From the NCBI RefSeq assembly GCF_037176765.1, contig NC_090021.1, forward strand, positions 147,369,074 through 147,433,073: a stretch of DNA of 64,000 nt. The letters are read 5' to 3'. A program made the translations under genes and the position numbers. This document shows, in pieces, positions 22,244 through 34,565 of the stretch; the stretch's first letter is position 1, and the number at the start of each line of letters is the position of its first letter. The DNA comes from Anolis sagrei. Its lineage: Eukaryota > Chordata > Lepidosauria > Squamata > Anolidae. Below the pieces are notes generated by a model. It was not told the origin of the DNA. It made no database searches and saw only the letters and a list, made by a program, of their open reading frames with translations.

Positions 22244-22479
22244 GTGTGTGTGTGTATCAATTTAAAGATATCTACTTGAAATATAAGCAAAAATAGTTAA
22301 AAAAAAAACAACCCACATGCTTTTCTACGTTACCTTTCTTTGTATGCTAAACCTTTTCTGTTTCTTCTAAAGGACTTCAGTATGAAAGACCTAAGCTGCA
22401 TCAACATGTGTATATACTGGAACTCTTCCTGTTATGTAAATGAAAACTAGTAAGAACACTACTTGATTTGCAAATGAAG

Positions 22480-24115
22480 GAGAAGGAAGGGAAAGATGAA
22501 GGGTGAATGCATTTAAATCTCCAGAGCCAGATGAACCACATCCAAGGGCATTAAAATAATTAGCAGATATGATTTCAGCATCAATGGCAACAGTTTTTGA
22601 GGATGTCTGGAGAATAGGAAAAATTCCAGCAAACTGGAGGAAGGCAAATGTCTTCTGCCCCTTCCACACAGTGGAATAAAATCCCACATTATCTGCTTTG
22701 AACTGGAATATATGTCAGTGTGGACTCAAATAATCTACTCCAAAACAAATATTGTGGGATTTTCTGCTTTGATAATCTGGGTTATATGACTGTGTGGTAG
22801 GGCCCTCCATCTTTAGAAAGAAGAGAAAAAGAGGACCCGAACAATTATCACCCAGTCAGTCTGACATCAAAACCAGGAAAAATGTTTACTGTGGATGATT
22901 AAACAGACAATCTGTAATCTCTTTTACGCTGTCATGTAAAGTAATGTTTGAATTGCATTAGCCAAGTGCATCCATATAACATACAGGTTAGTGAGATTGA
23001 ACCTGGGGTAAGTCACTTAATGCAGCTTGAACTCGGGTTTAAAAAACACTGAGAAAACAGTAAGATTCAGACCTTTCCTAGGATTTTGGGCAGTTTGATT
23101 TGTCATTCTAGATCTCCATGTGGGATCAAGGATCATGTCCCACAGCCAGCCCATCCTCCCCAGGCTCAGGCAGTTGAGGAAGGTGGGATAGCAGTGCCTT
23201 CCTGATCCCCGCTCCCCCCCCCCAAAAAAAAAATGACAGAAGCCACCTCCCCTTTACTGGTGATTTCTGTTTTTTTAATTTCTTATTCTTCCTCCTTCAG
23301 GGAGCAAAGCAGTTGGAGGAGGGGACTTTTCCTAAGCTCCTTTGCTTCTTGAATTATGTACAACCAGGAAATAAAGAGCAGACAGCTCTGGTAAGGAGTG
23401 AGGATTTTATGTCATGGGGTGGGAATGGGAGCAGGGAAGGTGGGGTTACGATTAGGCAATAAAAATGAAATATAGAGATATGGGATGGGTGACACCTGGA
23501 TTGAAAACAGTTCATGTGAAAGGGATCTAGGAGTCTTAGTAGATCACAAGATGGACATGAGTCAATAGTGCAGCAGCTTTAAAAAAGCCAATGCAATTCT
23601 AGGAGTGTTTAGATCGAGAGAAGTAATCATTCCACTCTATTCTGCTTTGGTCAGGCTTCATCTGGAGTACCGTGTCCAATTCTGGGCACCACAATTCTAG
23701 AAGGATATCATCAAACTGGAATATGACCAGAGAACAAAGATTTGGAAACCAAGTCCTACAAGGAGAAAAGAAGACTAGGCGTGGTGGGAACAAGATTGCC
23801 ATGTTTAAGTATCTGAAAAGATGTCACTGAGGAAGAGGCGAGCTTGTTTTCTGCTGTTTTTGATACGAAGCAATGGATTCAAATTGCAGGAAATGAGATT
23901 CCACCTCAACATTAGGAAGAATTTCCTTACATAAGCACTGTTTGACAGTGGAATATGCTGCTTCGGAGTGTGATGGAGGCTCTTTCTCTGGGGCTTTTGA
24001 GCATAGACTGGATGGCTATTTGCCAAGAGAAAAGACGGTGCTTTTTCCGGCATGGCAGGGGGTTGGACTGAATGACCCGTGCAGTCTCTTTCAGCTATAT
24101 GATTCTGTTTTTTTT
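22480..24115 (+). mobile_element. CR1 LINE, decayed, with a nested palindromic element
   Basis: 22490-22650 translates to a CR1-like reverse transcriptase block (SPDEPHPRALK, then SASMATVFEDVWRIGKIPAN). 23470-24110 continues with the CR1 C-terminus and 3' UTR ('ggactgaatgacccgtgcag', 'agctatatgattctg'). Multiple indels break it. 22855-23460 is unaligned sequence, perhaps another insertion. The element is on the strand opposite CRISP A, upstream of it. Confidence 0.75.
22655..22805. mobile_element. palindromic hAT-like element nested in CR1
   Basis: It begins 'tctgccccttccacacagtg' and ends 'tgactgtgtggtagggccct', with internal 'taatctactccaaaacaaat'. It interrupts the CR1 coding stretch. Confidence 0.85.
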
Positions 24116-24242
24116 TTTCCCCTTCCAGAACAGAAAATTCTCATTTTATTCCTTACTTCACAGTTTAATAAAATATCAATTGTATTCACCAACCAAAGAT
24201 TTCTAGAAGGAACAGAATGTGATAAGTGAATAATGCCTTATA

Positions 24243-25600
24243 GCAGAACTCCCCAAACTTTTCATGTTGGTGACAAACGTTTTAGACATGCATCATTTCT
24301 TGACACAGTAATTTAGTTTTATTAGCAAACCGGAGATTAAACTAACCTCTTATAAAAGATATTGTGATAGCAAAATCTATGGGGACACAATGTCTCTCAT
24401 GAAAGCTTTTCAGCTATATATATTTAAAAACACATCATTTGTAAGATAACGTGTTTCCAGAACATATGTTATCTATGAGCAACAGTATGTAAATATGTGT
24501 AAACATTGTAAACAATGTAAACATTGTATGACACTAATAGAATTACTACTTACTATTTCAATAAGATGTATGAAGTTGATGGGATGAACATTTGGTGGAA
24601 TATTAGATAAAGACACTCGCATTTCATCATCAAGCATTTTCAGTGTTTTAAGATTGTCATCACTGAAAAAGATATTTCACAAGTGTATGCAATAGAAAAT
24701 CACAGACAAAGTTTATTTATTAAATGTTTGGATGCATTGTGTGAGTCTAAAAGCTATCTAAGTCATCTTGTTCATACATCATTAAAAGACTTTGATCCTT
24801 TTTTATTTCGCCTAATTCTTCAGTGAGTGAAAAGTTCCTCATTACAGTTGAAAGATAATGGATTTCTGATCCAACCGTAGTCTTAGATTTCAGCAATTGG
24901 AAAGTAATGAACTTTCCCTCCAAGCAACGTTAAATGGTCAACAATTAGATAGATGATACCATATTTTAGCTCACTTTTAGCAATTTTAGAAAACATTTCA
25001 AAGTTTCCTTTTTTCACTTTCCTTTTCCAAACTGTTATTTTGTCTCTCATAGCACCACTGTTCAGATATTTTCTCATTTTTCTTGCATACTGATATTTAT
25101 TCATTCCAATGTTCAGCTATGTCAGCCAGATCTGCCAATTTTGTTCACCAAAGTGTTTTTAGAATTAGATCACTGAATTCATTTCGCTGATATTCCTCAA
25201 AAAGTTTAAGTGTAAGTTCCTTCAATTTATATATATGACAAAGCAATCAACCTCTTGAGAACCAACAAATTTCTATGTGTACTAGAAAAATTTTGACCTT
25301 GCCCCCATTTCCTCATAAATATAAGCAAATAATTTTGATTTCAGAAATCTACTTTTAATGTAATTGACCTTTTTTCATAGCTTTTCTTAATATATTTTGC
25401 AATGTTTTCATGACTAGTGATTTGCAATATAAAAAGGAATGCATCATTATAATATTTTCATTGTCTTTCTTTGCTAAAGATATATAACTTTTTGTTGAAC
25501 CAGTTACAGTAGAACCTCTACATATGAATGTCCCAATATAAGTACGTTTTAACTTATGAATCTTCATTTGACATAGAGTGATGTTTTCAGGCAAAGTACA
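24243..25600 (-). pseudogene. decayed hAT transposase (ZBED/FAM200-like family)
   Basis: Two minus frames recall hAT transposases: 25355-25594 has STVTGSTKSYISLAKKDNEN, matching the DGAxAMxGSxxGFxxLVKKxNP region before the 'HCFLHRQAL' block (here MMHSFLYCKSLVMKTL). 24883-25104 has MRDKITVWKRKVKKGNFEMF and IIYLIVDHLTLLGGKVHYFP, matching the later 'LWKRRVxxGNxEMFP ... LxxLEEKFxxYFP' stretch. The order fits one minus-strand transposase. The presumed terminus CAGAACTCCCCAAACTTTTC is at 24243. Stops, indels and a small foreign repeat near 25508 show it is dead. I do not see a domesticated open frame. Confidence 0.75.
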
Positions 25601-25900
25601 AAGTATTAGTTTTGACCTTTAAAACCCTGCATGGTTTGGGTCCAGGTTACCTACAGAATCGCCTTCTTCTGCACAAATCTGCCTCTTAGGACACTGAGGT
25701 TCTCTGGGAGATGCTTACTCTAATCAGCCAAAACCTGACTGGTGACAGGTGACTGACACCCTGAGGACCTTTTCATCAGCAATCCTATGAGTGTGGAATG
25801 ACCTGCTGTAAGAGCTCTGACAGGTAAATCAGCTGTTAGAATTCAAGACACAACTGAAGGCCTATCTCTTCAGTCAGTTTCATTTTCATGGCAAGCAAGC
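25595..25900 (+). mobile_element. L2 LINE fragment (post-RT region)
   Basis: It begins with LVLTFKTLHGLGPGYLQN on the + strand, the L2 'LVFKALHGLAPxYL' motif, then loses frame. 'gcctatctcttcagtcagtt' matches the L2 C-terminal 'KTYLF' region. Confidence 0.7.
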
Positions 25901-26690
25901 AAAGCAAAGCCCAAAAGGCTCCTATTCCTCTGTACACGATTCATGCACACCAGGCTCTTTCCAGAAAGGGGACAGCAAATGCCATATGCCACCACTGTGA
26001 CAAAATGGAAGCTTTCCTGTGTTCCCTTACCACCAACGGGGAGAAGCCAATGATGACACTTCCCCCTGTAGAATGGGGGTCGGGGTAAGTCACACAATGC
26101 AGGACTTAAGGGATGGGTTCCCCACACCCCTTGCCAGAAGTCCATGGATTTGCTTTGATGCGTGATGAATCCATGGGCCTGTGTGATGAGGTCCTTACTT
26201 GAAAATATGTCCCATTAGTCAATGGAGGGACACAAAGGTCAAGATAAATCTTTTCCGTATCTTGGTTGTTCAAAACAAGATCCGCCTAAATAGTAAATTA
26301 TTGGCTGCAGAATGTACTTGGCCAACAAACTTGAGTAATATTGCTGAGGAAAACAGTAGATACACCCCACCCCACATAAACACACACACACACACACACA
26401 CACCTCTTTGTAACAGAGCTTTACACTCTGCAAGTGTTCTTGTCGGATCTTTTCCATATGTTCCCAAATTATAGGAGAGAAAAGTCAAAAGGGATGAATA
26501 TGCAATATATCTACCCCTGGTATAAGTCTATATAGACATGAAAAATACAGTGTCACTTCAGCATAAGAAATGTCCTATTAAGTGATATTACACAGATTTG
26601 GTTACCCTGACATCTGTTAGGGCAACTCTATGCATGCTCAAAGTAAGCTTTGTTTTGATCGAATTTTTTTAGTCAGGCAGTGACTACTGT
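25901..26690. other. mostly unassigned, with a CA microsatellite
   Basis: 26381-26403 is (CA)11. 25900-26150 carries inverted stretches and is open on both strands; it may be a DNA element, but termini were not found. Nothing else recognised. Confidence 0.4.
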
Positions 26691-26694
26691 TGCT

Positions 26695-27030
26695 GTTGTT
26701 ATATGTATTTTTACCCCAATTTATCACCCCCGAAGGAAACTCAAAATGGCTTAACATAAAAGCATCAGCATAGCTATTTAAAATATACAAATATACAAAA
26801 TTTAAAGAGTATTAAATGAAAATAGTATGAAAAAAATTCCCGTTCGAAATCATTAAAACAAATTCAAAGTTTGAAAGCACAGCACCCGCTGAACTGATCT
26901 TAATAACCTTCATCCTTAAAAGCATGTCTAAATAATGTTTTAACTTGCCACCGGAAGGACAGCAAGGAGGGGGCCATTCTGGCTTCCCTGGGAAGAAGGG
27001 AGTTCCAGAGTTGAGGGGAACTGAGTATTC
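26695..27030 (-). mobile_element. L2-like LINE 3' UTR fragment
   Basis: It has 'ttaccccaatttatcacccc' (LINE 3' tip, minus) and further in 'ggaagaagggagttccagag', corresponding to the L2 'gggagttcca' region also seen at 14440-14470. Confidence 0.6.
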
Positions 27031-27354
27031 AATTCTTATCGCTACTGGACTCTCTGGAAATACAACATACATTTTAAAAAATCAGTGGAATGTTTACTCT
27101 CAATTTACATTGCATCATTTATTTTAAAATATCATTACTGCTTGACATTTAGGATATCTGGATTTGTCATGCAGAGATGATAGATAAACCGGGTACACAG
27201 AGGGAAGAAGCAATGAACCATGTTAGTTAGTAGTACATTAAGTAGAAAGATATGAATGCTTTGTTCAATCAAAGATGACTCAGGTGTTCCAGTTAATGGC
27301 TAAAATGTTAGTTTTAAAGCATATGTGAAACAAATAGATTTTCTTTATTTAGAC

Positions 27355-27685
27355 CAAGACTTCTTAAACTTTTCCTACTCGCCACTCCATGTCACATGCT
27401 CATGGGCATGTAAGTATATAAAACAAATGTTTTGAGGGGACAAACAAATGTACAAACCAAATATTTACTGATAATTAATTATAAAGAAATCTATTTTGAA
27501 ACAACTCCTTAGTATATATATAATTTTACCATTTATTAAAGCCCAAAGCAAATTTGCATACTAATAAATTGTATAAGCTTGTTTATTTTTACATAAAGAA
27601 TTAAATTATAGTGGGATATTTGATCCTGTGAGATGTAGAACATCTTCAACTTTTTTCAAAGTTGTGAATGTGGCTTTGCATAAAT
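27355..27685. repeat. hAT-related fragment
   Basis: The head 'gacttcttaaacttttccta' followed by 'cgccactccatgtcacatgc' is like the terminus at 24243. The stretch is AT-rich with no frame. Confidence 0.45.
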
Positions 27686-27689
27686 ACAT

Positions 27690-28189
27690 AGTATTATTAG
27701 TATTATTTCATACATTTCTATCCTCTCTTTCTCGCCCTTCAGGTGATGGGCTTAGGGCAGCTCACAACTGGTAACCATTAGATGCCAAACAAACAAATAG
27801 TAATAAAATCACATTTAAAACATTAGTTAAAAACATCAAATTATAAACACTCATTTAAAAATAAAACAAATCCAAATCCAAAGTAATAATCCAAGATCTG
27901 TCCATTGTCAGTCACATAAATCGTATGCATTATTATCACTGTGTCTGCTGCTGGAATGCTTGATCCTACCACCATGATTAAAGTCCCCCCCCCCTAAAAG
28001 TAGGGGGAGCAAACTGATTTCATTAGGGAGTGAGTTCCCCAGATGGGAGGCCACTTCGAGAAGGTCCTGTTTCTCATCCCTGCCAATGGTTATGTTGTTT
28101 TTATTCTGTATGTTTTGTGATATTACCTGGGAACCGTTCTGAGTCTCCTCGAGGAGATGGAGCGGTATATAAATAAAGTATTATTATTA

Positions 28190-28224
<35 letters not shown>

Positions 28225-28297
28225 GCACTTGCGAGGGTGGCGGGATCAAGAGCAAGACCTTCCCCGACAATCTTAACCTCTGAGGTGGATCATAGAG
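27690..28297 (-). mobile_element. L2 LINE 3' part, interrupted by another LINE tail
   Basis: 27720-28085 is minus-orientation L2 3' sequence ('tctatcctctctttctcgcc', 'gggagtgagttccccagatg'). It resumes at 28226 ('gcacttgcgagggtggcggg'). Between them a + strand LINE 3' end is inserted. Confidence 0.7.
28086..28225 (+). mobile_element. CR1/L2-type LINE 3' end with TTA tail, nested
   Basis: It reads 'gggaaccgttctgagtctcc', 'tcgaggagatggagcggtat', 'ataaataaagtattattatt' and ends in (TTA)n. It interrupts the L2 copy. Similar tails are at 35613-35822 and 62590-62825. Confidence 0.8.
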
Positions 28298-28305
28298 GGA
28301 GATAC

Positions 28306-28843
28306 TAGGCCTGGGTAACAACGGAACAATTTGTTCTAAAATCGATTCGTTTTTTGGGGGGTTTTTGCGTTTCGTTATTTAAAATAATTACAAAATTTTC
28401 CTTTTAAAAAGTTCGATATTTACGAAATTTCGTAAATGTGAAAAAAATTACAAAACATTAACGAATCGATTTCCGAAACAATAACGAATCGATTCGTTAA
28501 TGGCGGACGCAACCGCGAAATACGCTAAAAAACCTCCAAAAACTTCTGAAGCTTCCCTCTTCCTCTGTTGTTGACTGTTGGTGTGATATTATAATTTTTT
28601 TTCACTAATTAAACAAAAAACAACCATAAAACTTGCCCCAGACATGCGGAAATAATAACGAAACGACCTCAAAACAATAACGAAACGAATACAATAACGA
28701 AATACAAAGCATTTGCAAAACTATTTAAAAATTCGTTTTTTAAAAAAATTGCTCCAGAATGGTTCGTTATCGTTTTGTAATTTAAAAAAATTAACGAATT
28801 ATTAACGAATTACGAATTAACGAAACGAAACCGCCCAGCCCTA
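28306..28843. mobile_element. non-autonomous hAT (TAGGGCTGGG type), copy 1
   Basis: 538 bp, starting TAGGCCTGGGTAAC and ending CCGCCCAGCCCTA, with an exact 8-bp duplication ggagatac (28298-28305, 28844-28851). The interior is full of ATTACGAAA/TTCGTAA words and a 'gttaatggcggacgcaaccg' core. Copy 2 is at 59090-59606. Confidence 0.88.
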
Positions 28844-28851
28844 GGAGATAC

Positions 28852-31319
28852 ATTTGGACAAGTAATTCATAGTACAAAATGACCAAAGTATGTTTACTAC
28901 TATTTCGGAAATTTTTGAAAATCCTGCCCTAAACCCAAGCCAACATTCATTTAATGATCTTTAAAGAAACTCTAGCTTTAAACTATGTCACGTGATAAGT
29001 CAGCAAATTTATCTTGAAGTTTTAATGGCAGATGGCTGACGTTTTCATTTCAGATAAGTATGGTTCATGAACCCAACTTAACGACTTCATCACATGCATT
29101 CTGGGCTTCGTTTTTGTAAGCTTCAGAAACAGAATTCCACGGAGGCCATTACATGACGTAAAGCTACTTCCAATGGGACTCTGGGGGACTCCATTTGTGC
29201 AGTGCATGGAAACAAAGCCCAGGTGTTACCTTCCAAGCTGGAACAAATGGGAGAAACTGGGGAAAAATGGGGATAGGACATGGAATCGCTGGCCATCACA
29301 GAAGACAGATCTTGGTGGTAAGCAACAAAATAAGATGGTTTCACCTGCTTTCCCCCTACTCCTGGGACAAACTCCTTAGTTTTTTGGAATCAAAATCTGA
29401 AGGGGAGTATTTCTGAAGCTGAAAAGATAGCCTCAGGTCTGATTCACCATCTAGCCCAGGATGATTAAACTATATTGCTGTTATAGAGGCTCTTTAAAAG
29501 CCTCTTCTATCTGCCTTTCTTCATCTCTCTTATTTCATCTGGGTTTTGACATGGCACTTAAATCTATTAAACAAAGACTGTGAGACATTGCCTTCTGCGA
29601 GCTGCATACACTCTTATAAGCTTCTTGTTTCCCAAGCACCCTGAGTATACACTATACTGGGCCTCTCTATGAAGTAAATTATCTTAAGAACTTGCAAATA
29701 TCACTGCCTATTCTAAGGCAAGGTGCAATGTGTTCCCGTCTGAAGTGCTTTGAGGTAGATTTGTGGAAGTCCCATACAAAGCAAGACTTTGGCCATGTAA
29801 TAATAACCAGGATGCTGAATGTATGTGTCACAGCTTATTGTCCTGCAGTTTTCACAAGCAAGCTCGGCTACATATTATTAAACCACTACTGAGCAACCTA
29901 CCTGGTAGATCAGCCCAATTTCAAGTAAAGTTTTTACTAGTTGACAATTTTCCCCATGTGACCTTGGCTGTTGCCAAGTTTCTCTCCGAGGTAGACAACT
30001 TCCTGTATCTAGCATTGCACTTGAGCTGCTTTTAAATGGTCTTGTCTAGTTTATGGATCTGTTGGCAGTTGTGCACTTTTTATTGCTGAGCAAATTGGAT
30101 CTTTGGACCATAATAAAGTTTGATTGCTTGGTTGATGAAACAGACACTAGGTGGCAGGGTGCACAAATTATTTTTGGTCCTAGCTCATTCGGAAACCTTT
30201 TACTGTTGCTTTTATTTTATTTTTATTTATTCATTTTTTGGAGATCCCCACATTTAGTTATGCAAATCCCATATGGGGTCTTTATCCACAGTTTAAAAAG
30301 CTTTAGTTTAGATATAGAGTCTTTTTATTGCACATACGTTATATTCATGTAAATACTGTAAATTTAATCGAATCCTGACTTCAAAATGTTGAGCATCTTT
30401 ATGCTGTTGTCAAGTAACAAATTTAGGACCGTTCCAAAACAAGCAGGACTTGGACATTGTTCTTCTGGAGCAACTTCTGGCTGGAAAATTTTACATACTG
30501 AGGTCCAAACTTCTTCAAGCCCTAAAATAAGATAATCCATTGGGGTGGAGGGATCCAAATTTCATATCTGATTCTTTTTTTTTCTTTTCTCATGTCTTCT
30601 GTTAGTAACATTGAATTGCATCTAGAAAGAAAAACTCAACTACTTGACTACCAGAAATTCTGGCTTTACTAATAAAACTTGATAATGGTGTCATCTGTAA
30701 AGATATATATACCTGTAATGATCCCCTCTAAAACCTTTCCTGATTTTGATGTCAGGCTGACTGGGAAGAAAGTGTTTGGGTCCTTCTTTTCACTCTTAAT
30801 TTCTGTTGAGTTATCTTTTGTATATAAGTAACAGAAAAGAGGATATCAGAAAAAGCAATATAATTGCCCTGCTCAAAACCCTTGTTTTGGTGGAAGGGAT
30901 GATCCTTAGGGCAATATTGATCACATAACATAAGAAAGTCCTATATCTTTTACCATTTCTAAAAGCTTTTGCTAATGTATAACCCCTGAGAAATAAAAGT
31001 AGGCTGCATGAAGTTCTGAACATGAATAAGTCTGTTAGGATCCATGGATACTGTCAATTTTTATGTATATCTTTTTCTAATTTTGATGGTGAGAGAGTTA
31101 CAAGTCCTATCTATACTCATACCATTCAAGAGCCACCTATTATCCTTCCCAAGTTTTTGTCGAAGGAATCTTACCAGTGATTTCCCCACTTTTTCCTGCC
31201 TCAGGAATTTCATTTTAATGTTAAACCTTTGTAGAGTTCAGCAATGTTATATCTTTTTCCCGAGGGAACAGCTGTGAGATCAATAAAGTGAAGAATTACA
31301 CTGGCAACAAACATTTTGA
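28852..31319. other. long intergenic stretch, nothing recognised
   Basis: It lies between divergent CRISP A and B. I found no CRISP or defensin exon pattern, no repeat termini and no convincing frame on either strand. Frames up to 99 aa are unsupported. The non-coding leader exons and promoters of A and B may lie in this region and its neighbours, but I cannot place them. Confidence 0.35.
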
Positions 31320-32260
31320 TACCAAATGTTAGACGATTTCTGGGAACCCCTGACAAAGAACGGAAAGAAAATTATAACTAAGATCTATTCAAAGCTACTA
31401 GAATGGTCCACCGAGATCGTGATCAAATGGGCCAGAAATATTGGAAGACTGATAAACTTAAAAGAATGGAAGCAATTATGGAAAGTGAAACTAAAATATA
31501 CATATTCAACTGATCTGAAGGAGAACTGGTACAAAATGTTCTTTCGATGGCATATGACCCCACAGAAGCTGGGTCTAATGTATAAAAATATCCAAAATAA
31601 ATGCTGGAAGTGCCAAACACATGTGGAAACATTCTACCACATGTGGTGGACATGCCCCAGAGCTAGAAAATACTGGAAAACAATACAGGAAGCCTCTCAG
31701 AAGATACTACAAACAACGATACAATTAAAACCAGAATATTTCCTTCTCGGCATTACGGATGAAGACATTGTGCTTGAAAAAAATAAGGACAAACTATTCA
31801 CCTACCTGACAAGACAACACCTGCAAGGATAATATATGCTAAGAAGTGGAAACTAAAAGAATTGCCAACCAAAGAAGAATGGGAAACTAAAGTAGCCGAA
31901 ATCATGGATATGGACCTATTGACATACTACCTAAAAGACCCGGAGGGCAAACCTATAAACCCAACAGACTGGACCCTTTATAAAAATTATAAGGAACTAC
32001 AACGAAGCCCATGAAGACTTGATACTCCCAAGTGAGTACGAGTTATATAATTGAAAACAAGAAATTAGAGATTTGAAAAATCCAAAAAAGAAGTGACCAA
32101 CATCAAACAAAAGTACAGCACCAGTGTGAAAACTAAAACTACCCAGGGAAGATAAAGGTGGAAGTCAACGAACAGGACCTATTTCAAACCTGAATTTTAC
32201 TTGTTATGTATTTTCTCTTTTTTTTCTTTTTCATTTTTCCTGAGGGATATTGTGAGTTTT
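31320..32260 (+). mobile_element. L1 LINE ORF2 C-terminal fragment, second family
   Basis: A 168-aa + frame (31326-31832) has KENWYKMFFRWHMTPQKLGL and NKCWKCQTHVETFYHMWWTC, the L1 C-terminal cysteine block. A frameshift near 31830 precedes LPTKEEWETKVAEIMDMDLL. It differs from the L1 at 7125. The 3' UTR follows. Confidence 0.88.
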
Positions 32261-33005
32261 AAATATTAAGTATTTCTTATATTTTTAACTGTATTTTAAT
32301 CAAAACCACACATTGCTATTTATTTATTTATTTAATTTTTGTATTCACTTTGTTTTAAATTGTGACCAAAGTGTGACTTTTAGCCAGCTTTAGTTTTCAT
32401 GAGGAGAAAGGCGGGGGTATAAATAAATAAGTGAAGAATAAATAATTAAAATTGAATTTGCAGGATTACACCCACATGTTTTCTGAAAAAGCAAAATACA
32501 CCTTGCTTTGAAGTTGCAAAAATGCAGCTTGCTTCTGAAGAATATATTTTTAGTTACTCCCATTTGCAAAGTAGGGACTGTTCCTGCTATATAAACATAC
32601 CGTATATGTGTTGTCTAATTTAGATCTAAATCCACCAGCCCTTCAAAGACTGACAAACCGCTAGACTATGAAAGGTAATGTGAACAATCCTTTATTCAGA
32701 ACACAGTTTTACTTCCCAGACCTATTATTCACATCCAGGTAAATCTCTGATAACTGATTTGAAAACTGACATAAGTATTTGTATTCCCTAATGACAGAAA
32801 CATAACAGAAATGGGGAAAGACAACCTGTTCTTGTGGTATTCTTCGGGATACATACAAGACTCTTTATGTTCTCAACTGTTCAAAATAATAATAGACTTA
32901 ACTGCATCTGTGTGCATCGCTAGGCTTCATGTTAATTTGACATGGCTAAAAAGTTAAACCTAGATATACGTTCATGTTAGGGTCATCTAGATGATTGTCC
33001 TAGAC
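32261..33005. other. LINE-like tail then unassigned sequence
   Basis: 32290-32440 ends 'gcgggggtataaataaataa' like a LINE 3' end. 32450-33000 has no recognised element. Confidence 0.4.
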
Positions 33006-33137
33006 CAGTGGTTCTCAACCTGGGGTCCCCAGGTGTTTTTGGCCTTCAACTCCCAGAAATCCTAACAGCTGGTGAATTGGCTGGGAATTCTGGGAGTTGT
33101 AGGCCAATAACATCTGGGTTCCCCAGGTTGAGAACTG
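33006..33137. mobile_element. non-autonomous hAT (CAGTGGTTCTCAACC type), copy 3
   Basis: Termini CAGTGGTTCTCAACCTGGGG and CCCCAGGTTGAGAACTG, exact 8-bp duplication tcctagac on both sides (32998-33005, 33138-33145). Confidence 0.95.
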
Positions 33138-33658
33138 TCCTAGACATTGGAACACCAAGGTTAAAATGGCCTTATCCTTACTGTTCTGACATCAGAAGTC
33201 AAAGATTTTCTCATTCCAATGTTTTTTTTTAAAGAAAAGGGTACTTAATAGGTTGAGGTATTGTTTTCACTATATTGTTAAATCTTTATGGTGTTTGTGT
33301 CACGTATGTACCCTTTGCATTATTAAAACATCAGAGGCACACGGCAGCCATGATCCTTCATATTTGAATGGAAAGTTGAAAATTCACACTTCACTTTCAT
33401 TCATTGAAATCAATTGTTGCACACAATTGGAAAAAATGTTTGCATTAGATTCCTTAGTAAAAGATCTAAAATGGCATGAGTCAGAGAACTGTCGATTACA
33501 GAGGCCAAGCAAAATTCAATTTGTACTGCAAATATGGATAGAATGCTTGAAGATGTGAGAGCCACTACAAGTATGTTAAATCCTTAACCTTCATCAGAAA
33601 AGACAGAGGAGAACTTGTGAACCGAGTCTCACTAAAGGAGTGTCTCACTAAAGCAAGG

Positions 33659-33930
33659 GAGCCCTCGGTGGCACAGTGGGTTAAACCCCTGTGCCGGCAG
33701 GACTGAAGACCGACAGGTTGCAGGTTCGAATCCGGGGAGAGGCGGATGAGCTCCCTCTATCAACTCCAGCTCCTCATGTGGGGACATGAGAGAAGCCTCC
33801 TACAAGGATGATAAAAACATCAAATCATCCAGGTGTTCCCTGGGCAACATCCTTGCAGACGGCCAATTCTCTCACACCAGAAGTGACTTGCAATTTCTCA
33901 AGTCGCTCCTGACATGACAAAAAAAAACTA
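33659..33930 (+). mobile_element. tRNA-derived SINE, full length
   Basis: The A-box region (GGTGGCACAGTGGGTTAAAC) and B box (GGTTCGAATCC) are intact. The body reads 'ggacatgagagaagcctcct' and the tail is 'caagtcgctcctgacatgac' plus A8. It is the best preserved copy of this family here. Confidence 0.92.
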
Positions 33931-34260
33931 AAGCAAGGCAGAGTATCAATATGTTTAAAAGAGTCACATTATCAGAAGGTGTCCAAATGATGCCTCATGA
34001 TAGTGCACATGATAGTGCACATTAACCTAGAATAAACCTGGAAATCTGGGTCTGTTCTGGGTTTTAAAAAACATCTGCAAAGATCCAGACCTTTTTGTAA
34101 CATCTGGATCTTTGCAAGTATGGGGTGTGTGGAGACTGTTCCTGGAATCACCATCTGCAATCCCAGGAGCAAACGAAACAGAGAAACTGCTGCCACCATC
34201 TCAAATAGCCCGTGGAGGAGGGATGGCAGTGCCATCTTCTCCTCTCTGAACCTCATTTCC
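33931..34260. other. unassigned sequence
   Basis: It contains short inverted words ('cctttttgtaacatctggat' and 'aaacatctgcaaagatccag') that may be part of a foldback repeat. No gene. Confidence 0.35.
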
Positions 34261-34263
34261 TCA

Positions 34264-34452
34264 TTTAAAAGGTAAAAGCTTTCTGACTGAAACTAGAGGC
34301 TTCTGAGTGCTCCATGTCGTGTCAAAATGACACACACAACTTTGAAGGGGAAACTCCCCTCCCTTCTTCAAAACTGTCTCATCATTTAGACATGACATGG
34401 AGTCCTCAAAGCCTCTAGCATTGGTCAGAAGGCTTCCTTTACCTTTTAAATG
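34264..34452. repeat. foldback inverted repeat
   Basis: About 85-bp arms pair: 'aaaaggtaaaagctttctga', 'ctagaggcttctgagtgctc' and 'catgtcgtgtc' on the left mirror 'gacatgacatggagtcctca', 'agcctctagcattggtcaga' and 'cctttaccttttaaa' on the right. It is probably a small DNA element. Confidence 0.75.
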
Positions 34453-34565
34453 GGGAAACAAGCCCCAGGGATGGAAGGGGGGCACACAGGTGGGTTTCTA
34501 GCCACTCACACACCGTAAAAGTGGGGTTTTGTTCCTCTGTGTGGCTTCCAAATGTACATGAAATA

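Noticed and set aside
25500-25600. CRISPR-like or array signals
   Set aside because: No regularly spaced repeats; the apparent repeats in the window are eukaryotic microsatellites and transposons.
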